Origin: Sacculina carcini
Taxonomy: Eukaryota; Arthropoda; Thecostraca; Sacculinidae
Reading direction: 5' to 3'
Length of the DNA: 64,000 nucleotides
Assembly: GCA_916048095.2 (NCBI GenBank)
Contig: OU696594.1
Location: 1,422,001 to 1,486,000, forward strand
Below are positions 31,132 through 42,137 of this stretch, piece by piece. The stretch's first letter is position 1, and the number at the start of each line of letters is the position of its first letter. A program made the position numbers and the translations under genes. The notes beneath the pieces were generated by a model that worked only from the letters and a program-made list of their open reading frames with translations, searched no databases and was not told where the DNA came from.

Positions 31132-32889
31132 ATAATTAAAACAAGAATTTACAAATTTGACTTTTTCTATTGGTCGTTTTTCATCAATTTTCTTTGTGTT
31201 TGTTTCGTGTTTGAGTTCTGAATTATTCCGCACGACGGGCAGCTTTAAATATGAGGCGGGTTGTGGAAAAACATGTTTTCTAAATTGAAACATAAATTTC
31301 ACATTTAGACTTTTATATTGGCTTAAACTTTCCTATGGGTTTGTTTTTCTTTTTCAATTTTCACTAATTTTTTTGTGAATTGAATATTAATTATATTTTA
31401 ATAACTGTTCCGCACGACGGGCGGGCTCAAATGTATCTATAAAGAGTGGGTTTAAATGATAGCGAGGTATATGATATTTTGCCAGCAGTAAACATTCTAG
31501 CGATAAAAGTAGAATAGCTCTTAAACAAATGATTTTGGAGAATGATGTGAACCTTTAAATATATTTTGCGATCTGATGATATCATATATGTATTAGGAAT
31601 AATACGTAGCAGAATATAGATTGCATAAAATAATATCGGCTGTAATATCAAGGGCTGTAATATCGGTGTAATCCAAAAAATGACAACTGTATGAATATGA
31701 TGCATTAGTGGAAGCATTAACCGGGAATTATGAGATAATATGATAATGGTGTATAATTATATCGCATTATGCAGCAAATGTGAATTTAGCTGCCTTACAG
31801 TTTGGTCCCGATACTATATTGGCGGGTTGAGAGAAAAGTATTGGTGGGCCGCGTGTTTGGGACCCCTGGGGTAGATAATCTCAGTCTTCTGATTACAAAT
31901 TATGATCGCATCAGTATATTTTGTGATCACAAACTAATAAGTTAAATCACCTCAGACTAGGCTGAGAGCGGTCAAGATTGGATGGTTGGGTAGGTTTGAC
32001 TCAGGTTATATTGGGTTTTAGTGATAGCGGAAAATATATAAATTTTAACAATAAATATGATAGCGGTAAAAGTGAAATAGTACTTAAGCAAATGATATTA
32101 GGGAATGATGTTAAGTAATAAATATAGTTTGGAAACATTCTGTTGAAAAGATTTCATCATCTTTCATTGTTTGTTTCGTGTTTGTGTTCTGAATTATACC
32201 ACACGACGGGCAGATTTATATATCAGTCGGGTTGAGGGATAATATTTGTCAAAATAAGAACAAAAATATTCACATTTAGACTTTTCTATTGGTTAAGATA
32301 TTTATTGTTACATTTTTTGGTTTTCAATTTGTATTCATTATATTTTATGGATTTGATATGATTTTTATTGTATCAATTGTTCCGCACGACGGGTGTGTTT
32401 AAAAAAAGTGTTTTTTTAGATCATTTTTTCAAATGGTTCATTTAAAAAAGGTAATTTTTTTAAAAATAAAAATGTTCCGCGGGCAGCAACTATAGACAAC
32501 AGAACGTTCAATTTCCCCTGTAGAATTAATCCATACACAAAACCAATGGATTTGACTTCAAATATGAATTTTATTGTATGAATTGTTCCGCACGACGGGC
32601 GGGTGTAAAAAAAGTGTTTCCATTTTTTAGTTCATTTTTTCAAATGGTTCATTTGAAAAAAGGTTTGTTTTTTTAAATAAAAATGGTGTTCGAGTTCTGA
32701 ATTATTCCTAACGTCGGGCGGGTTTAAATATGAGGCGGGTTGAGTGAAAATATTTTGTCAAAATAAAATTAAAAATAATGAAATTTAGACCTTTTAATTG
32801 ATTAAGGTTTTCATGACTTTGCCTTATTTATTTTTAATTTGCAATTTTTTTATGAATTGCTCCGCACAACGGGCGGGTTTTAATGCTAG
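31132..32889 (+). repeat. GC-hairpin module array, second part
   Basis: Starts with the second copy of the 519-bp block and continues as the mirror of 21.2-22.5 kb. GC-hairpin motifs lie near 31233, 31411, 32207, 32385, 32590, 32712 and 32867. Confidence 0.8.
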
Positions 32890-33752
32890 TCTATATATAT
32901 AAAAAAGATTGTAACGCTTAGACTCCACAAGTATACAAACACCGGCCACGGCGTGGAACAGAATAAGAATGTATTGCATTTCCTGCGGGCTTATATAGGG
33001 TCGGTCAGGTCATGTCGTGTCATCAGTTGATTGGTCCACGTCAGCAGTAACACGGTCACACATACAGGACAAATCCGTCAATACACAAAGCGCGTAACAT
33101 TACATTAATTTACAAACATTAATTAAGGCGATGATTCATAAAAACATAATATTCAAACGTAACTAAATTAAATGATCACAAATCAATTCATAAAAAGAAA
33201 CAACAAACAACCGCAGCTCACACACTCTCGATGAGGGATGCCAATTGAGACCAATCTGGGTCACAAATTGTTGCAACTCACTATAAGATCCTCTGTGTGT
33301 GGGTGTGTGTGTCTGTGTGTCTGTGTGTCTGTCCAACCCTCCTTGGTCCATATTCTATTAGCTATTATTTGGCCACCTATAGGCCTACCTGCTAACAATT
33401 TATACCATCACGCTGGAAATTTTCTTGTCTACACTTTAGATTAAGTTTTAAATTTCAAAAATGAAATCAAAAAAAGTTATAGCGGTGAAAAGACAAAATG
33501 AACCCTGAAAAATGCGAAAATTTTGGTCAATTTTCTGAAGACTACTCCTCCTAAACCAGCAATGGTACAACTATACAAATTATACCACTGTGTAGAAAAT
33601 TTCTGGTCTACTCAACAAAGTATAATTTATACCCCAAAAATTAAATATAAAACATGTAAAATAGAAAAAAAATCAATCTACATTCAAAATTTTATTTGAA
33701 CTCCACCCGTCCGATTTTCTATACTTATTTCTCTATTTCTCAAAATTAATAA
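32890..33752 (+). mobile_element. Second Helitron-like 5' part, head to tail, split by a solo LTR
   Basis: Immediately after the CTAG at 32889 a new 5' end begins, TCTATATATATAAAA. A solo LTR interrupts it (32910-33285). It then resumes at GATCCTCTGTG with the CTGTGTGTCTG run, CCTCCTTGGTCC and a satellite-like unit, before ending near 33752 at an inverted gag fragment. Confidence 0.7.
32910..33285 (-). repeat. Solo LTR, 376 bp
   Basis: A complete copy of the LTR at 1635-2010. AGAT directly flanks it on both sides (32906-32909 and 33286-33289), a 4-bp target duplication. No internal region is present, as after LTR-LTR recombination. Confidence 0.88.
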
Positions 33753-34310
33753 TCACACATAGCAGGCCAGCAGCTGGGCGTTGACTTGAACTCCAATTAG
33801 ATCCGTCCCATCCTTAAACAACTGCCATTTTCTGGTGAATGCAGCCCATTCGTCTTCCCTGACATTTTGTTGAATCGTTGGGCGGTATATCTTCGGCGGT
33901 TTCTGTCGTGAATGGCTGACGTCATGTACGTTCTTCTGATGTAGTTGCATCAGTGCGATACATGTAGACATGTCGTCACCTGTCTTGACTTCTCCGCACC
34001 CGGCTGATTCACACGTGAGAGAGACTGGCATGTTGGATGTTTGTGACGAACTTCTTGACTCAATGGAAAAACATGATCAAAAGTGACATTCGTGGAGATG
34101 TATATTCAAACTCACGAATGTTTTTCCCTGGAAAATTACACCAATAACGAAATAAACAACAATAAAGAGATACACTGACACGCACAATATCAATTGAACC
34201 CCACAACAAGTACAGTACAGTAGCGTGATATAAACCCACACGTTCAAGCGTATAGACCGGGTTTACGTACTGAGCTGTGCAACGCAATTATGCACTGACA
34301 TATTGCTACA
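33753..34310 (-). pseudogene. Inverted leader-gag start fragment (fossil)
   Basis: Inverted copy of the leader and first part of the gag at 42.0-42.5 kb (MPVSLTCESAGCGEVKTGDD start). It stops abruptly at both ends. It overlaps in content with the gag piece beginning near 35005, so the locus has been rearranged. Broken fragment. Confidence 0.85.
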
Positions 34311-35004
34311 TATTACACCCGCCCGTCGTGCGGAACAATTCATACAATAAAATTCATATTTGAAGTCAAATCCATTGGTTTTGTGTATGGATTAATTCTA
34401 CAGGAGAAATTGAACGTTCTGTTGTCTATAGTTGCTGCCCGCGGAACATTTTTATTTTTAAAAAAATTACTTTTTTTAAATGAACCATTTGAAGAAATGA
34501 TCTAAAGAAAACACTTTTTTTAAACCCACCCGTCGTGCGGAACAATTGATACAATAAAAATCATATCAAATCCATAAAATATAATGAATACAAATTGAAA
34601 ACCAAAAAATGTAACCTATAAATATCTTAACCAATAGAAAAGTCTAAATGTGAATATTTTTGTTCTTATTTTGACAAATATTATCCCTCAACCCGACTGA
34701 TATATAAATCTGCCCGTCGTGTGGTATAATTCAGAACACAAACACGAAACAAACAATGAAAGATGATGAAATCTTTTCATCAGAATGTTTCCAAACTATA
34801 TTTATTACTTAACATCATTCCCTAATATCATTTGCTTAAATACTATTTCACTTTTACTGCTATCATATTTATTGTTAAAATTTATGAATTTTCCGCTATC
34901 ACTAAAACCTAATATAACCTGAGTCAAACCTACCCAACCATCCAATCTTGACCGCTCTCAGCCTAGTCTGAGGTGATTTAACTTATTAGTTTGTGATCAC
35001 AAAA
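34311..35004 (-). repeat. GC-hairpin module array
   Basis: Same modules and order as 21.5-22.2 kb, with motifs near 34317, 34526 and 34711. Its right edge cuts straight into gag sequence. Confidence 0.75.
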
Positions 35005-35748
35005 TACGATTTTACCGCCCAACGATTCAACAAAATGTCAGGGAAGACGAATGGGCTGCATTCACCAGAAAATGGCAGTTGTTTAAGGATGGGACGGATC
35101 TAATTGGAGGTCAAGTCAACGCCCAGCTGCTGGCCAGCTGTGAGGCCGAACGAGAGTCGGCTTTGTTCAGAGAGGACCCGGACATTTCCAGCAGGACGGA
35201 GAAAGAGGTGTTACAGGCTATCGAGCGACTGACGGTGGTGAGAGCACCATTGAGTGTGAGACGATCAGCGCTGCTGCAGATGACTCAAGATCCGGGAGAG
35301 AGCGTGCGGCACTTCGTCGCCAGACTGAAAGGCGCCGCAAATGTATGCGAATGGAGGAAGTCTAACGTTTGCAGGGCTCGCGGATGCTCCAGCTCTATCG
35401 TCTGTGATTACACAGAAGATATTGTTAAACTCGTTCTTCTCAACGGGTTATCAAATAACGACATACGGAAATAGATCCTAGGTAACACGGACATCGACAA
35501 CAAGACACTGAATGACACACTCGCTCTGGTGGACAGCCGGGAGACTGCGTGTAGAGCTATGGAGGGCATCAGCGCGGGTGTCGCCACCAGCTCCTACAAG
35601 AAAACAACGCGCCGTAGATTCAACCCTCGTCCAGGCCCGACCGTCAGTGAAGGTACAAACGACCAGGCCATAATGCGGTGTCGCTGCGGCCGCCTCACGC
35701 CTAAATTTGGCGTTGTCAGAGGCAAACACAAGCAATTTGACACATGTC
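35005..35748 (+). pseudogene. Gag region (fossil)
   Basis: Reads WAAFTRKWQLFKDGTDLIGG, then a capsid-like domain and a CRCGRLTPKFG cysteine region, as in the parallel copy at 42.4-43.2 kb. The LINE follows directly. Confidence 0.85.
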
Positions 35749-37275
35749 AGACCCTCTTTTTCCTCGATTGCTCCGTCTACCACAGCACGTTTTCTTACCA
35801 AACTTCAGAGGTCTAAATGTCCCACTGACCCCATACAATTTTCTGCTCTCTCTGATGCTATTATACTCCTTACTCCACTTTTCACATATATGGTTAACTC
35901 TTCTTTCCTTCACGGTTCATTCTTAGCTTCCAAACACGCCACTATACTGCCGATTCTCAAAAAATCCAATCTTGATCCCTCTCTGCCATGCAACTATCGT
36001 CCAATTTCTATTCTATCTCTGTCCTCCAAGCTTCTAGAATCTGCCATCCTTGTTCAATTACGGCCTATCATCTTGCCTGTTCTCGATCCCTGCCAATCTG
36101 GTTTTGTATCTCAGCACTCTACCGAAACACTTCTTCTCTGCCTCTCCAATGATCTATTCTCTAATTTTTCATTTGGAAATTCCGTGCTTCTGATTTCCTT
36201 AGATTTTTCTGCTGCCTTCGATCTAGTCGACCACGAAATCTTATGCTGCGATCTTGCTCATCTAGGCCTCACATCTACTGCACTTTCTCTTCTTACCTCA
36301 TATCTAAATGATCGTTCCTATTCTGTTCGCAGTAATGCGGCTTTATCGTGCGACTTTCCTCTCACCTCTGGGGTTCCACAAGGCTCACTTCTTGGTCCTT
36401 TACTTTTCAACTTATACGTATCATCCCTTTGTCCTATTCTCCGCAGCTATCCAGTTTCATTTCACATATACGCTGACGACATCCAAATTTATTTTCCTCT
36501 TTCTCCTCATTCTTCAAATTTGGTCTCTATGCTGCTCACCCAGATTTCTTCTTGGGCTGCTTCACGTAAACTTGTTCTCAACCCTGACAAAACCGAATAT
36601 CTAGTCTTTCACCCTCCTCGAATTTCTCCTCACTCTATCAACCTTCCGCTAGCCAATCAAATGCGCAATTTGGGTGTCTTGTTCGATCCTAACCTTTCTT
36701 TCTCGACTCATTTTTCTCAGCGTATCCGCTCGTGCCGCTTTTTACTCCGACAATTTTACCCTATTCGTTCGTCGATTGATGTCTCATCCGCTAGTCTTCT
36801 GGTAAACTCCTATATCTTTTCTAAGATCGACTATTGCAACTCGCTTTTCTTCCATCTTCCCTTGAAATCTATCCGCCAACTCCAAGCAGTGATCAACCTT
36901 GCTTGCCGGTTTGTACTGAGGCTTCCTCCGCGAACCCCTACTTCGGTGCATATCCGACAGCTCGGTTGGTTACCTGCTCTTTCTCGTATCCGCTATAAGG
37001 TATGTTGTCTGGTCTTCAAACTTATACACTCTCCCTCTTCTCCTTCATATCTCCGTTCCCTATTGACTCTCAATAATCGCACTTCTTGTCGCATTCCTGT
37101 GCCATTAGTCTGTCCTCCTGCTCTTAATCAATCCTCTTGGTCATCCAAATCTTTTTATTTCTCTGCTCCTCGTATCTATAACTCGCTTCCATCTTACCTT
37201 CACCACAAGTCTTCATTCCGATCCTTTTCTGCTGATCTTCATAAATATCTGCTCACTCGTTCTCTTGATGACTAA
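35749..37275 (+). CDS. LINE reverse transcriptase (5'-truncated ORF2)
   Basis: An open frame of about 500 residues from the insertion point to the stop; the frame also happens to run upstream into gag. Reverse transcriptase blocks: NYRPISILSLSSKLLE, DPCQSGFVSQHSTET, LISLDFSAAFDLVDH, SGVPQGSLLGP and catalytic FHIYADDIQI. The C-terminal domain ends at RSLDD. The endonuclease is absent. In the family the protein copies LINE RNA at a nicked site. Close relative of the ORF at 7389-8144. A 3' UTR of about 470 bp follows. Confidence 0.9.
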   Translation, partial: RPSFSSIAPSTTARFLTKLQRSKCPTDPIQFSALSDAIILLTPLFTYMVNSSFLHGSFLASKHATILPILKKSNLDPSLPCNYRPISILSLSSKLLESAILVQLRPIILPVLDPCQSGFVSQHSTETLLLCLSNDLFSNFSFGNSVLLISLDFSAAFDLVDHEILCCDLAHLGLTSTALSLLTSYLNDRSYSVRSNAALSCDFPLTSGVPQGSLLGPLLFNLYVSSLCPILRSYPVSFHIYADDIQIYFPLSPHSSNLVSMLLTQISSWAASRKLVLNPDKTEYLVFHPPRISPHSINLPLANQMRNLGVLFDPNLSFSTHFSQRIRSCRFLLRQFYPIRSSIDVSSASLLVNSYIFSKIDYCNSLFFHLPLKSIRQLQAVINLACRFVLRLPPRTPTSVHIRQLGWLPALSRIRYKVCCLVFKLIHSPSSPSYLRSLLTLNNRTSCRIPVPLVCPPALNQSSWSSKSFYFSAPRIYNSLPSYLHHKSSFRSFSADLHKYLLTRSLDD

Positions 37276-37769
37276 ATGTATTATTTGTCTTTGGTTATAT
37301 GTGTGTTGTTCGTGCTGATCGTCCTGTGTTGTACCCTCGTTGTTCTTGCTTGATATTTGTCTTTTTACTCACTGTGAATTATCTGTTTTCGTTGCTGCGT
37401 CCCGTTTTTGCATCCCTTGCATTCGTCGTTGTCTGGTCAGGCTTCGCCCTGCTACTGGTAACCGTGTAATTCCAGTACAACCAGATTCATGGTCGAGTTG
37501 TCGGTGACTAAACCGGCTCCCCCACTGTTCTGCAGTGAGGAGGGTGGCTAGACACCCGACAGGAAAAAAACAAAACCTGTTTCAAGGGCGGATGAGCTAT
37601 CTGATAGCCAACGGCCATCTAGCATGTTCCAGTTTGCAAACGTGTTTTCATTTTTCTATTTGTGCCTACTCCCTGCTCGCTGTTATGTTCCTGTCGGTTG
37701 TCTTTTTCGCGCCTGTGTATAAATATGTGCGCTATATTAATTATATGTTGTTGTTGTTGTTGTTGTTGT
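35749..37769 (+). mobile_element. CR1/L2-like LINE inserted in gag (LINE-3 of 4)
   Basis: The 5' end is truncated inside ORF2 and the 3' end is a TTG repeat (37746-37769). Gag reads across the insertion: CACATGTC precedes it and TGTC-TGGATTG follows, so the target duplication is about 4 bp (TGTC). The last 1.28 kb are nearly identical to the LINE at 7.35-8.63 kb. Confidence 0.92.
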
Positions 37770-37770
37770 C

Positions 37771-39260
37771 TGGATTGTTGGAAGAAATCTCGCGCAACTG
37801 GATCCAAGAGATCACAAAACAGAAACGATCATGCAGAGGCGACATTTCATCATGTAGCAAGCTCCGGCGAGGGAAGCGTGTGCTCACTCGACGTCCTACC
37901 ACACCCGACACTGAGACTGAACGTGGCAGTGGATGAAGAGTCGTACAAGGCTATGAATCACAAACCGCCACCAATGCACCCTGTGAAGATTGACGTCGTG
38001 GCCGACTCGGGAGCGCAAACATGTCTGATGGGGGCACCGTTACTCAAGACAAAGGGGCTGGATAAGCGTCACTTGATGAAGACAAAAAAATGCATTATAG
38101 CAGCCAACAACAAGAAGATAAATGTGATCGGCGAAGTTCTTCTCAGACTGTCCGGTCACGATAAATCCAGAAAGGAACACTCCACTTCGGTCGTCGGATA
38201 CGTCACCGATTTATCCGACAGATTTTACTTGAGCCAGTCGGCCATGGCAGATCTCGAATTCATCGATCACAACTTTCCTCAGATATGTGCAGCCAACAGA
38301 CAGCTGACGTGCCACAGCATAGCGGAGGCTAGAAAACACCTTCAGGCCGAGTGTGGCTGCCCGCTTCGAACAGAACCACCCCCTCTTCCTGAACGGTTGC
38401 CATTTACGCCATCAAGCGCGTCGATAGAGCAAATGAAGCAGTGGATACTCAGCAGATACGCTTCGTCCACATTTAATGTGTGTCCACACCAACCTCTCCC
38501 AGCGATGTCGGGACCACCAATGGAAATTCGTATAGATTGCTCAGTGCGGCCAGTGGTGACCAAGAGACCTCCTAATGTTCCAATTCATTGGCAAGAGGAC
38601 ACATTGAAGCAAATAGAGAGGGATGTGGCATTGGGTGTAATCGAGCCTGTGCCACCGAACACACCTGTGACTTGGCTCCATAACATGGTTTTGACACCTA
38701 AGTCAGATGGCACACCGCGCCGCACGGTCGATCTTCAACCGCTGAATAGACACTGCGTGCGAGAAACCCACCACACCGTACCACCTGTCAAACAGGCCAG
38801 AGTGGTACCCAGAGGTACAATAAAAACTGTGGTGGATGCTTGGAACGTGTTCCACTCTATTGAAATCTGCCCAGAAGATAGGCACATGACAACATTTTTG
38901 ACGGAACAAGGCAGGTATCGATACAAAAGAGCACCTATGGGTTTTTTGGCGTCCCAGGATGCATACACACAAAGATACGACACAATCATTGCGGATGTGG
39001 TGAGAAAGACAAAGTGTGTTGACGACACCCTTTTGTGGGACGGAGACATCCAGACGCATTGGTGGCGCGTGATGGAATATTTGTCTCTTGTGGGACAAAA
39101 AGGCATAGTGTTGAACCCGTCAAAATTCCAATTTTCGAGTACCACGGTTGAGTTTGCCGGTTTCGAGATCACCGACCATGAAGTGAAGCCGATGGCAAAG
39201 CATTTGAATGTCATAGCACAGTTTCCGACACCGAAAAACATAACTGACATAAGGGCATGA
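37771..39260 (+). pseudogene. Gypsy protease and reverse transcriptase region (fossil)
   Basis: The protease block IDVVADSGAQTCLMG lies near 37.99-38.03 kb. Reverse transcriptase follows with VTWLHNMVLTPKSDG, RRTVDLQPLNRHC and KCVDDTLLWDGD. FAGFEITDHEVKP marks its end. It continues the gag broken by the LINE. Confidence 0.88.
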
Positions 39261-40010
39261 TTCGCTCTGATAAACCAGGTATCACACTACGGTCGGCTCA
39301 CTAGCATCATGGCGACGTTTAGACCACTGTTGAGCTCAAAAGCAAAATTCAATTGGTGTGAAGAGCTAGACAATGCATTCCGGGAGTCTAAAAAGCATAT
39401 AATTCAAAAGATTCATGAGGGTGTGGAGATTTTTGACCCTCGAAGGCGGACATGTCTAAATCCGGATTTTTCTAAAACCGGAATTGGGTATTGGCTCCGG
39501 CAAAAGTATTGTCGATGTGACTCAATCAAGCCCGGATGCTGTGAGGATGGTTGGAAGATAACTATTGCTGGATCCAGATTTCTTCGTGATGCGGAAACTA
39601 GGTATGCTCCAGTCGAAGGCGAGGCTCTAGCCGTGGCCTGGACATTGGAAGACAGTCGTTTCTTCACTCTTGGATGCAGCGACCTGGTAATCACCACAGA
39701 CCACAAGCCGTTAACAAAGATTCTCGGAGACCAGGAGTTAGCTGACATAGCAGACCCAAGATTGTTCCGCATCAAACAAAGAACGCTGCCGTGGAAGTAT
39801 CGCATAGTTCACGTACCGGGCGCAAGCATACCAGCGGCGGATAGCGCTTCTAGATACCCAGCGAATGCAGGTCACACCTTATGCGAAGAGTACGAGACAG
39901 AGTTGGAAAAGACTAGCTACTTGTACGTCATACGGGTTCACGAAACGAACGACGACATGGAGACATCTCTGATTGCCGCATCAAATCGAAGGCACATGAA
40001 TTAGAAGCTG
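39260..40010 (+). pseudogene. Gypsy RNase H region (fossil)
   Basis: Contains NPDFSKTGIGYWL, RYAPVEGEALAVAW, VITTDHKPLTKIL and IPAADSASRYP, the usual RNase H order downstream of gypsy reverse transcriptase. Confidence 0.87.
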
Positions 40011-40019
40011 TAACTTGGG

Positions 40020-41350
40020 AAAAGGTGAGAGACATGACATCTAGAGATGACGTGCTCAGACTACTTTCGCCTCTGATTGAGCAAGGATTTCCGGCATCGA
40101 GAGATAAAATACCAGAGCCACTCCAACCGTTTTGGCAATTCCGAGATAAATTATCAATAGTGGACGGGGTCATTATGATGGATAATCGGATCGTAATCCC
40201 GACCGAGTTGCGCGAAGAGGTACTCCGAGTTCTCCACGCAGCACATCAAGGTACAACTAAAATGTTGAATAGAGCAGCGGGTGTGGTATTCTGGCCTCAA
40301 CTATCCAAAGACATCGAGAACACCAGGGCCAGATGCCAAGACTGCTGGTTTATGTCACCGTCACAAGCGCGCATGCCTCCAGCCACGCCTGTCACTCCAA
40401 CCAGTCCATTTCAATCAATCGCTGCGGATTATTTTGAGCTTCAAGGTACGCATTACTTGGTGATCGTTGATCGGTTCAGCGGATGGCCACACATTGTAGC
40501 GTCATCCACAGGCACCAAAGGTTTCTTGAAAGCCCTTCTCAACTATTGCTCTACTTTAGGCGTACCACAAGAGATTAGCACCGATTGTGGCGCTGAATTT
40601 ACTGCCAAAGAAACAGAAGATTTTCTTCAACGATGGGGCATATCACATCGTGTGTCGTCCGCTTACCATGCTCAAGCTAATGGACGCGCAGAAATAGCGG
40701 TAAAATCTATGAAAAGATTGATGAAATCGCACACCAGTGCTCAAGGTGGCATCGACACGGAAGCGATTTCCGCCGGATTGCTGCAGTATCGCAATACACC
40801 AGACCCAGAAACCTCGATGTCACCATCGCAAGTAGTATTCGGCAGAAATATTCGTGACCTGTTGCCAGTCGCACAAGGGACGCAGATATTCGACAACAAT
40901 GTAGTTCACCCCATATGGCGAGACAACTGGCTCAAACATGAAGAAGCGTTGAGAGTACAGTTCGCTAAACAGGTAGACACACTCCGTCCAGGTACGCGTC
41001 GGCTACATACTTTAGCAATGGGTGACAAGTTACTTGTTCAAAATCAAACAGGCCGACATAAACGCTGGGACCGATCCGGAACTGTGGTCGATGTGAGACC
41101 ACATGGGCAGTATGTGATCAAGATTGACGGGTCAGGCAGACTATCTTTGAGAAACCGACAATTCTTGAAAAAGATTGTGAGTTTCATGGCTGACAAACCC
41201 TTTGATCAGATGGCACGAAGTTTACGCATACCAATCCAGCCAGAGGATGACTCAACAGGCCCACAAGCGAATCTTCAGTCAGCAGGAAAATCTTACGATA
41301 ACCAACGACAAGACCTGGCACGCCACTTTGTCTCTCAACCAGCGACGTAG
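40020..41350 (+). pseudogene. Gypsy integrase region (fossil)
   Basis: Zinc-binding region (VLHAAHQGTTKML, then ARCQDCWF). D-D-E core in SIAADYFELQG, EISTDCGAEFT and NGRAEIAVKSMK. The C-terminal DNA-binding part extends to about 41.35 kb, with a proline- and arginine-rich tail to about 41.69 kb. Confidence 0.88.
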
Positions 41351-41697
41351 GTCGGTGTCAGCCCTCCACCAACAGAGGATACATATGATGGCGAGAGCAC
41401 CAGTGGTGAACAATGCGACGGCGAACCCGCCATCGGTGATAGTGCTGGTGACACCGGCCACCAGGAAGCGAACGTGCCAGCTGCCAGTGATGCGAAAGGC
41501 TCGGCTTCTTCGGAGGAAGGTTCAAATGAAAATCTGCCCACATCACCCAAGCCTAACCAGACATCGCCATGTACTCGTCCCAGGCGGGTGCGACGACCGC
41601 CGTCGCGTTTGAACGATTACGTGGTCTACTCGTCGAAGTGCACCGATGAGATTCTTCAAGAATTCACATCGTCATCTCACTCTGTGAACTGGGGGGA

Positions 41698-42137
41698 TGT
41701 CGAATAATGAAAACTCCAACGGTAGATGGCGTTAGTTTCAACGGGTGAATCACAACGGGTGAATGAACTTGAACTTGACCAGTGAATGTGAACTTGTATT
41801 GGTGTAACCCAGTTCAATTTGTGTACTATCAGTGGAACGGCGAGTGTGTGCGTTAGTACGATATTTCGACTTTATAATGTGAGTATGTTATGTAAACATC
41901 TGTATTAGAATTCGTATTGTGTTTGTGGTTGATATCGTATCAATTGGCCCTCTCACCTGATTGCGTCTGTGATAGCAATATGTCAGTGCATAATTGCGTT
42001 GCACAGCTCAATACGTAAACCCGGTCTATACGCTTGAACGTGTTGGTTTATATCACGCTACTGTACTGTACTGGGTGTGGGGTTCAATTGCTATTGTGCG
42101 TGTCAGTGTATCTCTTTATTGTTGTTTATTTCGTTAT
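41698..42137 (+). repeat. LTR shared by two internal regions
   Basis: Begins TGTCGAATAATG right after a G-rich purine tract (41691-41697). A TATA-like TTTATAATG lies near 41868. The 3' boundary is approximate: a TGGTGTCA stretch at 42138 could be a primer-binding site. The first 127 bp also occur alone at 20099-20225. Confidence 0.75.

Larger units (their letters stand above)
27654..32889 (+). mobile_element. Helitron-like element, right arm (non-autonomous)
   Basis: The mirror copy of 21229-26076, from a TCTATATA-type 5' end to TTTTAATGCTAG at 32878-32889, with the GC-rich hairpin just upstream. It contains one to two satellite units (28.08-28.60 kb) and many GC-hairpin modules. An LTR-like element with a flanking duplication (29.03-31.65 kb) was inserted into it. 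No transposase gene. Confidence 0.6.
20866..33242. repeat. 12.4-kb inverted repeat (giant palindrome)
   Basis: The left arm (20866-26698) is mirrored by the right arm (26729-33242). Corresponding blocks include the LTR (20866-21199 versus 32910-33242), GC-hairpin repeats (21.2-23.3 versus 28.7-32.9 kb), satellite (23.4-25.6 versus 28.1-28.6 kb) and Helitron-like 5' ends (26.07 versus 27.66 kb). The arms are not perfect mirrors. The right arm has a 1.56-kb element and a 0.5-kb duplication. The left arm has a longer satellite and TA run and lacks about 365 bp near the centre. Confidence 0.9.
35005..42137 (+). mobile_element. Ty3/gypsy-type LTR retrotransposon fossil with LINE inside
   Basis: Gag (35.0-35.75 kb, resuming at 37.77 kb), protease, reverse transcriptase, RNase H and integrase lie in gypsy order and are followed by an LTR at 41698. 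The start of gag and the 5' LTR are missing at this end. A LINE of about 2 kb sits within gag. The element is broken, with about three breaks in addition to the insertion and the lost 5' end. Its LTR and gag are nearly identical to the neighbouring unit at 42.1-43.2 kb, so it is not old. Confidence 0.88.

Noticed and set aside
20866-33242. Palindrome as a pure assembly or amplification artefact
   Set aside because: The arms differ by a 1.56-kb element, a 519-bp duplication, a 365-bp loss and array lengths, which an artefact would not create; long reads would still be the decisive test.
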